Positions 24,559 through 33,286 are shown, counted from the first letter of the stretch. The stretch: 64,000 bases of DNA from Streptomyces justiciae (GCF_015163075.1 NZ_JADDXU010000011.1:124001-188000), one strand, 5' to 3'. The notes: generated by a model not told the origin, from the letters alone. Program-made: numbers and translations.

Positions 24559-27500
24559 CGCTCGTTCAGGAACCGAGGGCGGCGCTCACCGCCCTCGCCG
24601 ACTCGACGGTGCCGTACCTGCTGGGCGTACGGCACCACAGCCCGGCGCTCGCCGCCGTCGTGCCCGCCCTGCTGGACGCGTCCGGCGCCGAGGTCGTGTG
24701 CGTGGAGCTGCCCGCCGACTTCCAGCCGTGGCTGCCCCATCTCGGCGCGCCGGGCACCGTCGCCCCGGTCGCGCTGGCCGGGGCCGGCGAGGGCGGCCGG
24801 CTCGGCTTCTACCCGTTCGCCGACTTCTCGCCCGAACTCGCCGCGATCCGCTGGGCCCGGGAGCGCGGGGTGGACGTCGTGTGCTGCGACCTGCCGATGT
24901 CGGACCCGCGATGGGCCGACGCCCCGGACGGGGACCCACGCGGCCCTGGCGACGAGCTGTCCGGTGACCTCCGCACCCCGGCCGACCGGACGCCCACGGC
25001 GTTCGCGGCGGCACTCACCGCGGCCGGGACCGGGCGTGACGGCGACGACATGTGGGACCGCAGCGTGGAGGTCCTCGCGCCGGGCTGTGCCCCCGAGGCC
25101 GTCCGCCGCGCCGCCCTGTCCGTCGGCTGGGCGCTGCGCCACGACGCCGCGTCCACGGGCGGAGTGCCCGCGGTGGACCTGGCGCGCGAGGCGTACATGC
25201 GCGAGACGATCACCCGCGCCGCGACCGGGGGCCGCCGGGTCGCGGCCGTGGTCGGCGCCTTCCACGCACCGGCGTTGGCGGAAGATGCCGAGCCGATGGC
25301 CGGGGAACGCCCCGGCGTGGTCACCGTTGAGGAGCACCAGCCGCCCGGTACGGCACAGGTCGCGCCGTCTCCTGAGGGGGCCCTCGTGCCGGCCGAAGGG
25401 CGCGGGACACACCGCGCGGCACCCGGCCGGCCCGGCTCCTCCGCGGAGCGTCCCGCCGTCGTCACCTCCCTCGTCCCGTACGCCTTCGACCTGCTGGACT
25501 CCCGTTCCGGGTATCCGGCCGGCATCCGCGACCCGCGCTGGCAGCAGGCGGTGTTCATGGCCGCGGGCGATCCCGGGCGGCTGTACGAGACCGCCGCCCG
25601 GGCGATCACCGACGTGTGCCGTGAGCTGCGCGCGGCCGGGCATGTCGCCGGCACCGGCGAGGCCCGGGAGACCCTGCGGGTGGCGGGCGACCTGGCCCGG
25701 CTGCGCGGGCTCGCCGCCCCCGGTCGCGGTGAGGTGCTGGAGGCGCTGACGACCGTGATGGGCCAGGGCGAGCCCCTGGGCCGCGGCCGGGCCCTCGCCA
25801 AGGCGCTGGAGACGGTGCTGGTCGGCACGGACCGGGGCCGGGTCGCCCCGGGTACGCCCCGCTCCGGGCTCGGCCCGTCCGTCGAGGCCGAACTCGCCGC
25901 GCTGCGCCTGCCCGGCCCCGACGACCCCACCGCGCGCGAGCTGCGGCTCGACCCGCTGCGCTCGGCCCTGGACGGCCGCCGGGAGATCCTCCTCCAGCGG
26001 CTCGCCGTCTGCGGCGCCGGATACGGCGAACCGGTCCAGGTGTCCGGTACGGGCGACGCGTCCGCACTCACCACCCGGTGGCGGTTGTCGTGGACCCCTG
26101 CCGTGCCCGTCCGGCTGGACCTGGCCGGCATCCGCGGCGTCACGGCGGCGGGCGCCGCCGAGGGCACCCTGCGCGAGAACTTCCGCAGGAAGTCTGCGGA
26201 GGGCGGCCCCACCAGCGCCCTCGTGCTCGCCGGACTGCGCGACGCCGCCCGCTGCGACCTGCCCGCCCTGGTCGCCGAGCGCCTCGCGGACGCCGCCGAG
26301 ATCCTCCCCGCCAGTGCCACCCTCCCCGAACTCCTCGCCGCCCTCGACCTGTTGGAGGCACTGCGGCGCGGTCATCTGCCCGGCACCACACCCGAGGGCC
26401 GACAGACCGCGGCCGAACTCGCCGCCGAACTCCTGGAGTCGGCGGTACGGTCCCTGCCGGGCCTGGCGGGCAGCGACGACCCCGAGGAGACGGGCGCCCT
26501 CATCGCCCTCGCCTCCCGAGCGGGCGAACACCGCCTCGGGCTGCGCATGGACGACGCCCTGAACGACCTCGCGCGCACCGGCTCCCCGCTCGTCCAGGGA
26601 GCCGCGCTCGCCGCCCGCGTCCTGCTCGACCTCGACGACGCGGACACCCTCGGCTCCCGCGCCGCGGGCTGGATCGACACCGCCACCGGACCGGACCAGC
26701 GGCATGCGCTCAGCCGTCGCCTCACCGGCCTGCTCGGCGGAGCCGCGCCCCTGCTGCAGTCGGCGCCGACCGCGCTGGACCCCCTGCTCGACCGCATCGA
26801 CGCACTCACCGACCAGGGCTTCCTCGCCCGACTGCCCGCCCTGCGCGGTGGGTTCGACACCCTCAGCCCGGCCGGCCGCGACCGGCTCCTCGACACGGTC
26901 ACCGAGCGCCTGGGCGACCGCCTCGACCTCTCCCTCGGCGCCTCGCCGCAGCTGCTCGCCCTGTGGACGGCCGCCGACGCGGCGGGCCGCGCGGCGGTCG
27001 AGTCACTGCGCCCACCGCTCGGCACGAGCCTGCCCACAGCTCAGGACACATCACCCCCGCAGACTCCCAGCTCCCGACCTTCATCGCCCTCCCGCCCACA
27101 CCCCGACGCTCCCCTCCACCTCACGCCCACCGACCGCTGGCGCCTCCTCCTCGGCCGCGAGAGCGAGAAACTCCCGCAGAACGCCCGCCGTTACGCGCAC
27201 GCGCTCGACGAGCTGTACGGCACCGGTCGTGGCGAGGGCTCCGCCGACCTGGGCCGCGAGGGCGGACAGGGTGGCGGGCAGGACGCGTCCTTCCCGACCG
27301 CCCGCGAGTGGGCCGAGGAACTCGACGCGCTGTTCGGCGCCGACGTCCGCGAGGAGGTCCTCGCCCGGGCCGCCGACCAGGGCCGCGCGGACGTGCTCAC
27401 CGAACTCGACCCCAAGGCCGTCCGCCCCTCGGTCGACCTGCTGACGTCCGTGCTGAACCTGGCCGGCGGGATGCCCGAGCAACAACTGGCCCGGCTGCGC

Positions 27501-28235
27501 CCACTGGTGCGCCGCCTCGTCGACGAACTCACCAAGGAGCTGGCCACCAAGCTGCGTCCGGCGCTGACAGGCCTGGCCACACCCCGTCCGACCCGCCGTC
27601 CGGGCGGTCGCATCGACCTGCCACGCACCCTGCGGGCGAACCTCGCCCACACCCGCAGGACCGAGGACGGCCGCACCCTGGTCGTCCCGGAGCGGCCGGT
27701 GTTCAGCACCCGGTCGCGCAGGGAGGCGGACTGGCGGCTGATCCTGGTGGTCGACGTGTCCGGGTCGATGGAGGCGTCGGTCATCTGGTCGGCGCTCACC
27801 GCGGCCGTCCTCGGCGGCGTGCCCACCCTCAGCACGCATTTCCTCGCCTTCTCCACGGAGGTGATCGACCTGACGGACCGCGTCGACGACCCGCTGTCAC
27901 TGCTGCTGGAGGTGAAGGTCGGCGGCGGCACGCACATCGCGGCCGGTCTGGCGCACGCCCGCTCCCTGGTGACCGTCCCCAGCCGGACCCTCGTGGTGGT
28001 GGTGAGCGACTTCGAGGAGGGGTATCCGCTCGGCGGACTCCTCGGCGAGGTACGCGCCCTCGCGAGCTCCGGGGTGCATCTCATGGGCTGCGCCGCCCTG
28101 GACGACACCGGCACCCCGCGCTACTCGGTCCCCGTGGCCCAGCAGCTGGTCGCGGCCGGGATGCCGGTCGCCGCCCTCAGTCCCCTGGCCCTCGCCCGCT
28201 GGGTGGGGGACCGTCTCCGCGGAGAGGCCCGATGA
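24555..28235 (+). CDS. DUF5682-VWA fusion protein (YehM-YehP type)
   Basis: A 1,226-residue cytoplasmic protein with two parts. Residues about 1-820 resemble DUF5682/YehM (LLGVRHHSPALA near residue 22, CVELPADFQPW after it, VVGAFHAPAL near 234). A Ser/Pro/His-rich linker covers about 824-855. Residues about 856-1,226 resemble YehP: a helical part, then a von Willebrand A domain with the MIDAS motif DVSGSM (Asp1067), GGGTH and VVSDFEE, so metal binding is intact. In E. coli these parts are separate genes. VWA proteins usually partner MoxR ATPases and carry the metal-dependent binding surface. GTG at 24555 overlaps the ATPase stop; its own TGA overlaps the next ATG. Confidence 0.8.
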   Translation: MTLVQEPRAALTALADSTVPYLLGVRHHSPALAAVVPALLDASGAEVVCVELPADFQPWLPHLGAPGTVAPVALAGAGEGGRLGFYPFADFSPELAAIRWARERGVDVVCCDLPMSDPRWADAPDGDPRGPGDELSGDLRTPADRTPTAFAAALTAAGTGRDGDDMWDRSVEVLAPGCAPEAVRRAALSVGWALRHDAASTGGVPAVDLAREAYMRETITRAATGGRRVAAVVGAFHAPALAEDAEPMAGERPGVVTVEEHQPPGTAQVAPSPEGALVPAEGRGTHRAAPGRPGSSAERPAVVTSLVPYAFDLLDSRSGYPAGIRDPRWQQAVFMAAGDPGRLYETAARAITDVCRELRAAGHVAGTGEARETLRVAGDLARLRGLAAPGRGEVLEALTTVMGQGEPLGRGRALAKALETVLVGTDRGRVAPGTPRSGLGPSVEAELAALRLPGPDDPTARELRLDPLRSALDGRREILLQRLAVCGAGYGEPVQVSGTGDASALTTRWRLSWTPAVPVRLDLAGIRGVTAAGAAEGTLRENFRRKSAEGGPTSALVLAGLRDAARCDLPALVAERLADAAEILPASATLPELLAALDLLEALRRGHLPGTTPEGRQTAAELAAELLESAVRSLPGLAGSDDPEETGALIALASRAGEHRLGLRMDDALNDLARTGSPLVQGAALAARVLLDLDDADTLGSRAAGWIDTATGPDQRHALSRRLTGLLGGAAPLLQSAPTALDPLLDRIDALTDQGFLARLPALRGGFDTLSPAGRDRLLDTVTERLGDRLDLSLGASPQLLALWTAADAAGRAAVESLRPPLGTSLPTAQDTSPPQTPSSRPSSPSRPHPDAPLHLTPTDRWRLLLGRESEKLPQNARRYAHALDELYGTGRGEGSADLGREGGQGGGQDASFPTAREWAEELDALFGADVREEVLARAADQGRADVLTELDPKAVRPSVDLLTSVLNLAGGMPEQQLARLRPLVRRLVDELTKELATKLRPALTGLATPRPTRRPGGRIDLPRTLRANLAHTRRTEDGRTLVVPERPVFSTRSRREADWRLILVVDVSGSMEASVIWSALTAAVLGGVPTLSTHFLAFSTEVIDLTDRVDDPLSLLLEVKVGGGTHIAAGLAHARSLVTVPSRTLVVVVSDFEEGYPLGGLLGEVRALASSGVHLMGCAALDDTGTPRYSVPVAQQLVAAGMPVAALSPLALARWVGDRLRGEAR

Positions 28236-30091
28236 ACGCCGAACTTCCTCCCGTGGCGCCCGAGGTGGTCGCCGCCGCCGTGGAGCAACTGACGTCCCGG
28301 CTGCGCAAGAAGCTGGACGCCACGATCGAGACGTACGCGACGCTGCCCGTCACGGTCGACGGCGCCGTACGGCGCGTGCGGTGCGGTGAGGACGCCGAGG
28401 TCACGCTCACGCCCGGGCCGTCCGGCGCGGTCACGGACGCCGGGCAGGCGGAGTGCAGCTGTCTGCTCGCGCCCCGGTGCCTGCATCGCACGGCGGTGCT
28501 GGGCGCCGCTCCGGTGGCCGACGCGGACACGGCCGTCGAGACGCCGGTTCCCTCGTCCAAGAGCGCGCCCGATGATGCGCCGGAGCTCACGACTTCGCAG
28601 CAGGACACGGACTCCGGACAGCCGAGCGCCGGGCCGACCCCCGCGCAGGTGGCCGCCGCGGCCGGGCTGTGGGGAGCGGCAGCCGCGCTGCTGGCGGCCG
28701 GGGTGCCGGGCGCGGGTGCCGTACCGCAGGCCGAGCTGCTGCGGGCGGCGCACACCGCCCGGCTCGCCGGGCTGCACCGCCCGGAAGCCGCCGCTCTACG
28801 GGTGGTACGTGCCGTACGCGCCGCCCGCGCCCGGCACGACGGCCATCGGCTGGCCGACCTGGTGGCGGCGTTGCGTGAACTGCTCCTCACCAGCGGCCTG
28901 TTGGCAGCCTCCGACCCGGACACGGCCCTGGTCGGCACCGCACGGCGCGGCTACCGTCCGGGCGGCGGACTGCGGGTCCACGGGGTCTGCCGGGAGCCGG
29001 TGATCTCGGCCACCGGCTACGGCGGCGTCGTCACCCATGTCCTCTCCGACGACGGGCGTTGGTTCTCGGTGGCGGACGTCAAGCCCGGCGGGGCGTCCCG
29101 GGCCCGGGGCGCCGCCACGGCCACCGTCGCGCTCGGTTCCGGCAGCGTCGATCACGCCCAGCTGTCCCGGGGCGGGCTCCTGATCTCGGGCGCGACGCTC
29201 TCCCCGGACGGTCGCCTCGGCGCCGGCAAGGGGGTCCGGGCCACCCCGGTGCCGGGCCTGTCCTGGACGTCGGGTCCGCTCGCCGGCCTGTTCTCCCGCC
29301 CCTTGGCCGAGGCCGCGGTGGCACGGTTCGCGGTCGGCGCGGCGAGCGATCCGGAGCGGTCGGGGCAGGGCGCCGAGGAGCTGATCGGCTGTGACGTCAT
29401 CGTCGTAGGAGCGAACGAGGACCACCTGTTCGTACGGGAGTTGGCGGCCGACGGGGAGGGCCTGCTGTTCCGGCTGGTGCCGGCCAGCAGCCACCCGGGG
29501 CTGGCGCATGCGGCCAACTTCCGCAGGCTGGCAGCGCGGCCGGGACTGCGGTTGCGTGTGGTGGGGCGCCTCGATCCGGACCGGGCCGCGACGCTGCGGC
29601 CGCTGGCGGTCGGACCGCTGCCGGACGGGGCGGCGACGCTGCGGCTGCCGGCCGAGTGGGCGGGGCATGCCGATCTGGGCTACGACCGCCTCGAAGGCGC
29701 GCATTTCCCGCCCGCCGAGGAGCTGCCGGCGGTGACCGGAGTGTCCGCGCTGCCGCCGGACCCGGTGGCCGAGGCGCCGCTGTGGCGGCTGCGTCGCCTG
29801 GTCGAGGTGGCGGTGTCCGGGGGCCGGCGTGCCGCCGCCGAGCCCGCTCGCAACGGCGACCGGGCCGCAGGAGCCGCAGCTCTGCGGCGCAGCGGCTTCC
29901 GGACGGCCGCGGACCTGGCGGAGGCGCTGGCCGCGGAGGCCGACCGCCGGAGCCGCGACGTGTTCGGGCGGACCCAGCAGGCCGATCCTGACGGGTACGC
30001 GCGGGCGTGGCTCGCCGCGGCCGTCTGCCTGTCCGGCACGGAACGGGCCCTCGTGGAGGCGACCTGGCGGCCGTCAGCGGTCGTGGGGTGA
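28232..30091 (+). CDS. SWIM zinc-finger protein (YehQ type)
   Basis: A 619-residue protein with a SWIM zinc finger near the N-terminus: C75-S-C77, five residues, C83-L-H85, the CxCxnCxH pattern. SWIM fingers bind DNA or proteins. The rest is helical in the middle, with strand-rich parts near residues 240-470, and has no recognised catalytic motif. In the E. coli yeh set the SWIM protein YehQ is likewise the last member. The ATG at 28232 overlaps the previous stop by four bases. The gene ends at 30091 within a palindrome. Confidence 0.78.
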   Translation: MNAELPPVAPEVVAAAVEQLTSRLRKKLDATIETYATLPVTVDGAVRRVRCGEDAEVTLTPGPSGAVTDAGQAECSCLLAPRCLHRTAVLGAAPVADADTAVETPVPSSKSAPDDAPELTTSQQDTDSGQPSAGPTPAQVAAAAGLWGAAAALLAAGVPGAGAVPQAELLRAAHTARLAGLHRPEAAALRVVRAVRAARARHDGHRLADLVAALRELLLTSGLLAASDPDTALVGTARRGYRPGGGLRVHGVCREPVISATGYGGVVTHVLSDDGRWFSVADVKPGGASRARGAATATVALGSGSVDHAQLSRGGLLISGATLSPDGRLGAGKGVRATPVPGLSWTSGPLAGLFSRPLAEAAVARFAVGAASDPERSGQGAEELIGCDVIVVGANEDHLFVRELAADGEGLLFRLVPASSHPGLAHAANFRRLAARPGLRLRVVGRLDPDRAATLRPLAVGPLPDGAATLRLPAEWAGHADLGYDRLEGAHFPPAEELPAVTGVSALPPDPVAEAPLWRLRRLVEVAVSGGRRAAAEPARNGDRAAGAAALRRSGFRTAADLAEALAAEADRRSRDVFGRTQQADPDGYARAWLAAAVCLSGTERALVEATWRPSAVVG

Positions 30092-30098
30092 TCACCCC
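30085..30098 (+). other. 14-base palindrome at the end of the operon
   Basis: GGGGTGATCACCCC is a perfect palindrome that spans the TGA stop codon of the SWIM gene. As RNA it could only form a very tight hairpin, so a protein-binding site or a weak terminator are both possible. It includes a GATC. Confidence 0.4.
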
Positions 30099-30129
30099 GT
30101 CGCCGCTGTCCCCTGCGACACCGATGGTC

Positions 30130-30155
30130 GTGTCACCGGCCGTCGACAGGGGTAC
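30130..30155 (+). promoter_or_regulatory. Candidate sigma-B-type stress promoter
   Basis: GTGT (30130-30133), 16 bases, GGGTAC (30150-30155) fits the Streptomyces sigma-B pattern GNNT-N14-16-GGGTAY. It lies 39 bases before the ATG of the small acidic gene. The -35 part is weakly informative. Confidence 0.45.
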
Positions 30156-30193
30156 CCGGCGGGTCGATCGCCATCCCGTCAGGAGTGATCACG

Positions 30194-30382
30194 ATGACCT
30201 ATCCGACCCCGTCACAGGCGGAGGGGGAACGGGAAGAGCGTGACGCGCCGGACACGGCCGACGGGCCGGTGCCCGAGCGTACGACGCCTTCGCAGGCGGA
30301 GGGCGAACGCGACGACGCGGCCGACGACGGGGCCGGTCACGTCGTCGGCCCGACCGACAGCCCACAGGAGCGTGAGTCATGA
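30194..30382 (+). CDS. Small acidic protein with repeated TPSQAEGER motif
   Basis: A 62-residue, highly charged, probably disordered protein. The nine-residue motif TPSQAEGER appears twice (residues 4-12 and about 31-39). AGGAG lies nine bases before the ATG at 30194, which is why the in-frame GTG at 30185 is not used. Its stop overlaps the start of the DUF6480 gene by four bases. No family is recognised. With a sigma-B-like promoter ahead, a stress role is plausible but unproven. Confidence 0.6.
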   Translation: MTYPTPSQAEGEREERDAPDTADGPVPERTTPSQAEGERDDAADDGAGHVVGPTDSPQERES

Positions 30383-30606
30383 CCAGCCCCGACCCCGAGC
30401 CGAAGCGGACGACGGGACTCGAACCAGGGGGCGGGGTGCCGCCCGGTGAGACGCCTCCCGCCGAGTCCGGCACGTCCGGCATCTCCCACCCCGAGCCACC
30501 GGAGCTACGGCGGGCCTGGGGCCCCGTGCCGCTCGTCCTGATCATGCTGCTGGTGGCGCTGTTCGTGATCGGGCTGATCGGCATGGCCGTCGTACTGATC
30601 GCCTAG
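30379..30606 (+). CDS. DUF6480 small membrane protein
   Basis: A 75-residue protein with a Pro/Gly/Glu-rich soluble N-terminus and a single C-terminal membrane helix (VPLVLIMLLVALFVIGLIGM). GLEPGGGVPPGETPPAES and SHPEPPELRRAWGPVPLVL are typical of the Streptomyces DUF6480 family. Translation is coupled to the small acidic gene through an ATGA overlap. The role is unknown. Confidence 0.8.
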   Translation: MTSPDPEPKRTTGLEPGGGVPPGETPPAESGTSGISHPEPPELRRAWGPVPLVLIMLLVALFVIGLIGMAVVLIA

Positions 30607-30634
30607 CGGTCGCGAGCGGCCCGAGGTGGACCCT

Positions 30635-31417
30635 TCAGTTCTGGCACCCGGGGCACCACACCGTGCGGCGCCCGGACACCCGGCTGGAACGCAGGGACTG
30701 TCCGCAGCGCGGGCACACCCCGTCGCTCTCGTCCCTGTGCCCGGTGAGCCAGGAGCGGCGGGGCGGCACACACCCGGCGCGGACGGACGTATCCAGGACG
30801 CGGCCCATCCGCGTGTGAAGACCGCGCAAGGCCCTCGCATCGAGATCCCGCGCCGGAGTACGCGGATGGACGCGGGCCCGCCAGAGAATCTCGTCGCAGA
30901 GCAGATTCCCCAGGCCCGCGATGACGGACTGATCCATCAGCGCACTTTTGACGGCTCCCCTTCGCGTCGACAGCAATTCCTCGAATTCCGCGCGCGGAAC
31001 GGCACGGGCATCGGGACCCAGATCATTGACCCTGTGCTCGATCTCGGCGTCGTCACACAACCGGACGCCTTGGAGCTTGCGCTGATCGCGATAGCGCAAT
31101 TCCTGACCGCCGTCGAATGTGATGGAAATACGGTCGTGGGTTTCCGGCGGCTCGTCCGAAGAACAGCACCGCAGCGAGCCTGTCATGCCGAAATGGAAGG
31201 CGAGCGTCAGACCGTCCTCCTCAACTGGCACGAACAGCCATTTCCCGTGCCGCCATGCCGTCCCGAGACGCTTGCCTTTGAGTTCCTGCCGCAGCTTTTT
31301 CCCGGTCACTCCCCGAAGCACCCCGGCGTCCCGCACCTCGACATCCTCGACGGTGCGGCCTTTGCCGCACTGCGTCAGCACCCTGCGGAATCCCTCGACG
31401 TCCGGAAGTTCAGGCAT
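30635..31417 (-). CDS. Fpg/Nei-family DNA glycosylase
   Basis: A 260-residue member of the Fpg/Nei family of base-excision repair glycosylases with AP-lyase activity. After Met1 comes Pro2-Glu3 (PELPDVEG), the catalytic nucleophile and acid. FHFGMTGSLR and GLGNLLCDEILWRARVHP form the core and helix-two-turn-helix. The C-terminal zinc finger is complete (CPRCG then GRRTVWCPGCQ). It would remove oxidised bases; whether it prefers purines or pyrimidines is unclear, and several such paralogs are usual in Streptomyces. The ATG at 31417 is fixed by the need for Pro2. The convergent DUF6480 gene is 28 bases away. Confidence 0.85.
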   Translation of the reverse strand: MPELPDVEGFRRVLTQCGKGRTVEDVEVRDAGVLRGVTGKKLRQELKGKRLGTAWRHGKWLFVPVEEDGLTLAFHFGMTGSLRCCSSDEPPETHDRISITFDGGQELRYRDQRKLQGVRLCDDAEIEHRVNDLGPDARAVPRAEFEELLSTRRGAVKSALMDQSVIAGLGNLLCDEILWRARVHPRTPARDLDARALRGLHTRMGRVLDTSVRAGCVPPRRSWLTGHRDESDGVCPRCGQSLRSSRVSGRRTVWCPGCQN

Positions 31418-31563
31418 GGCGTTCCCGCTCTCGTGCCCCGGCTTTCGTGCTTCGCCGGGTACCCCGCCATTCGAGCCGGCAAAGCGACGCATCCGTGTCG
31501 CGGACCGTACGCCGGGTACTCGGGGCGCTCTGGCGCAGAAGGGGCAGCGAAGAAGGGGCAGCG

Positions 31564-32289
31564 ATGACGCAGCACGGCGACGACACGGCCGGTCGGCGTA
31601 GCGACGTGGCCGAACTGCACCTCGCCTCGGAGGAACCGGACCTCCTCCTCCGCGGCGGCGCGCTCGCGCACGACTCCCTCACCGACGACGCCGGTCCGGA
31701 GGAGCTCCCGCTCGACCGCAACCAGGCCATCCTGCGGGCCGCGAAACGGACCGGGGCGCTGCTGAAACAGACGGGATACCCGTTCGCCCTCGCCGGCAGT
31801 GTCGCCGTGTACGCGCACGGCGGCGCCCAGAACCTCCAGCACGACGTCGACTTCTGCATCCGCCCCGAGGACGCCGAAGCCGTCGCGGAGGACCTGCGGG
31901 AAGCCGGTCTGCCGGTGCGCAGGCCGCCCGAGGACTGGCTGCTGAAGGCCACCTGTCTCGGACAGCAGGTCGACCTCATCTTCGAGCTGGCCCACCAGCC
32001 CGTCACCACGGAGCTGCTGGGGCGGGCCCAGAACCTGTCGGTGGACTCGGTGCACATGCCGGTCCTGTCGCCGACCGACCTCATGCGCAGCCTGATGGCG
32101 GCCTTCTCCGAGCACCACTGCGACTTCGGTGCGGTGCTGCCGATCGCCCGCACCCTGCGCGAGAAGATCGACTGGGACGGCGTACGCCGTACCTGCGCGG
32201 GCGCCCCGATGCCCGACGCGTTCCTCTACTTCCTGGAACGGCTGGACGTCATCCCGCCCCAGGAGCCGCACAAAGAGGTGTCCCGATGA
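31564..32289 (+). CDS. Nucleotidyltransferase-fold protein
   Basis: A 241-residue protein with a nucleotidyltransferase fold. It has GS at residues 78-79 in LAGSVAVYAHGG and the acidic pair D94-V-D96 in HDVDFCI, the pattern used by this superfamily to bind magnesium and nucleotide. A third acidic residue may be supplied by QVDLIFEL further on. The first 60 residues are charged and lack a fold signature. It starts a three-gene set with overlapping stops and starts (BON-domain and phosphoesterase genes). The substrate is unknown; an enzyme that modifies a nucleotide or another protein is plausible. Confidence 0.75.
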   Translation: MTQHGDDTAGRRSDVAELHLASEEPDLLLRGGALAHDSLTDDAGPEELPLDRNQAILRAAKRTGALLKQTGYPFALAGSVAVYAHGGAQNLQHDVDFCIRPEDAEAVAEDLREAGLPVRRPPEDWLLKATCLGQQVDLIFELAHQPVTTELLGRAQNLSVDSVHMPVLSPTDLMRSLMAAFSEHHCDFGAVLPIARTLREKIDWDGVRRTCAGAPMPDAFLYFLERLDVIPPQEPHKEVSR

Positions 32290-32543
32290 CCGACCCCGCC
32301 GGGAACGTCGAGTACCGCGTCGCCCACCTCCGCGACCGGCTCGCCGCCGAGGAGCTCGGGGAACTGGGCGTACGCGTGGAGGTGCACGGCCAGACGGTCG
32401 TGATCACCGGCACGGTCCCCTCGGCCCAGTGCCGGGACATCCTGCTGCGCACCGCCCGCGAGGAGCTGGCCGAACTCGCCGTGCACAGCGATGTCGTCGT
32501 CGCCGAGAACACCTCGCCCGACCATGCGGAGGAGCTGCCGTGA
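32286..32543 (+). CDS. Small BON-like domain protein
   Basis: An 85-residue protein whose core (RVEVHGQTVVITGTVPSAQ, then helices and a final strand HSDVVVAEN) looks like a BON domain, usually involved in binding membranes or ligands. It lacks a signal peptide and so should be cytoplasmic. It overlaps both neighbours by four bases, so translation is coupled through the three-gene set. Confidence 0.65.
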   Translation: MTDPAGNVEYRVAHLRDRLAAEELGELGVRVEVHGQTVVITGTVPSAQCRDILLRTAREELAELAVHSDVVVAENTSPDHAEELP

Positions 32544-33286
32544 TCCGCGTCGCCGCCGTCGGTGACATCCACATGGGTGCCGAGAGCCAAGGGCTGCTGC
32601 GGCCCGCGTTCGACACGCTGCCGGACTGCGCCGACCTGCTGCTGCTCGCCGGGGACCTCACCCGGCACGGCACCCCGGAGGAAGCCCGCGTCGTGGCCCG
32701 GGAGGTCCAGGGGCTGGCGGTGCCGGTGGTGGCCGTACTCGGCAACCACGACCACCATGACGACCAGCCCGAGAAGGTCACCGGCATCCTCCAGGACGCC
32801 GACGTGACCGTCCTGGAGCGCGAGGCGACCGTCCTGAACTGCGCGGGCACCCGCGTCGGCGTCGCCGGGACCAAGGGGTTCGGCGGCGGATTCGTGGGGC
32901 GCAGCGCGGGCGAGTTCGGGGAGCCGCTGATGAAGGAGTTCGTCCGCTACTCCCGGCACTGCGCCGACGGCCTGCGCGAAGCGCTTGAAGAGCTGCGGGA
33001 CCGGGACTGCGAGGCGCGGATCGCGCTCACCCACTTCTCCCCGGTGGCCGACACCCTCGCCGGCGAACCCCTGGAGATCTACCCCTTCCTCGGCACCTAC
33101 CTCCTCGCCGAGGCGATCGACACCGGCGGCGCCGACCTCGCCGTCCACGGCCACGCCCACATGGGCACCGAGCACGGGATGACGGCCGGTGGCGTACGGG
33201 TCCGTAACGTCGCCCAGCCGGTGATCCGCCGGGCGTTCAACGTGTACCAGCTGCATACGGCGGACGAGGGGGCGGCGCGGGTGTAG
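32540..33286 (+). CDS. Calcineurin-like metallophosphoesterase
   Basis: A 248-residue metallophosphoesterase with the full metal-binding set: GDIHMG (D9, H11), AGDLTRHG, GNHD, THFSP and HGHAHMG. Such enzymes hydrolyse phosphodi- or monoesters, including nucleotides. It is cytoplasmic. The GTG at 32540 overlaps the stop of the BON gene. Paired with a nucleotidyltransferase-fold gene, it could act on the product of that protein, an inference from context only. Confidence 0.85.
   Translation: MIRVAAVGDIHMGAESQGLLRPAFDTLPDCADLLLLAGDLTRHGTPEEARVVAREVQGLAVPVVAVLGNHDHHDDQPEKVTGILQDADVTVLEREATVLNCAGTRVGVAGTKGFGGGFVGRSAGEFGEPLMKEFVRYSRHCADGLREALEELRDRDCEARIALTHFSPVADTLAGEPLEIYPFLGTYLLAEAIDTGGADLAVHGHAHMGTEHGMTAGGVRVRNVAQPVIRRAFNVYQLHTADEGAARV

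Noticed and set aside
24471..26705. Minus-strand open frame opposite the DUF5682-VWA gene
   Set aside because: Composition is that of an antisense shadow, and it has no ribosome-binding site or domain.
26078..28231. Long in-frame extension upstream of the SWIM gene
   Set aside because: The extension overlaps the DUF5682-VWA gene in another frame and is Arg/Pro-rich. The ATG at 28232 overlaps the previous stop in the manner of the whole operon.
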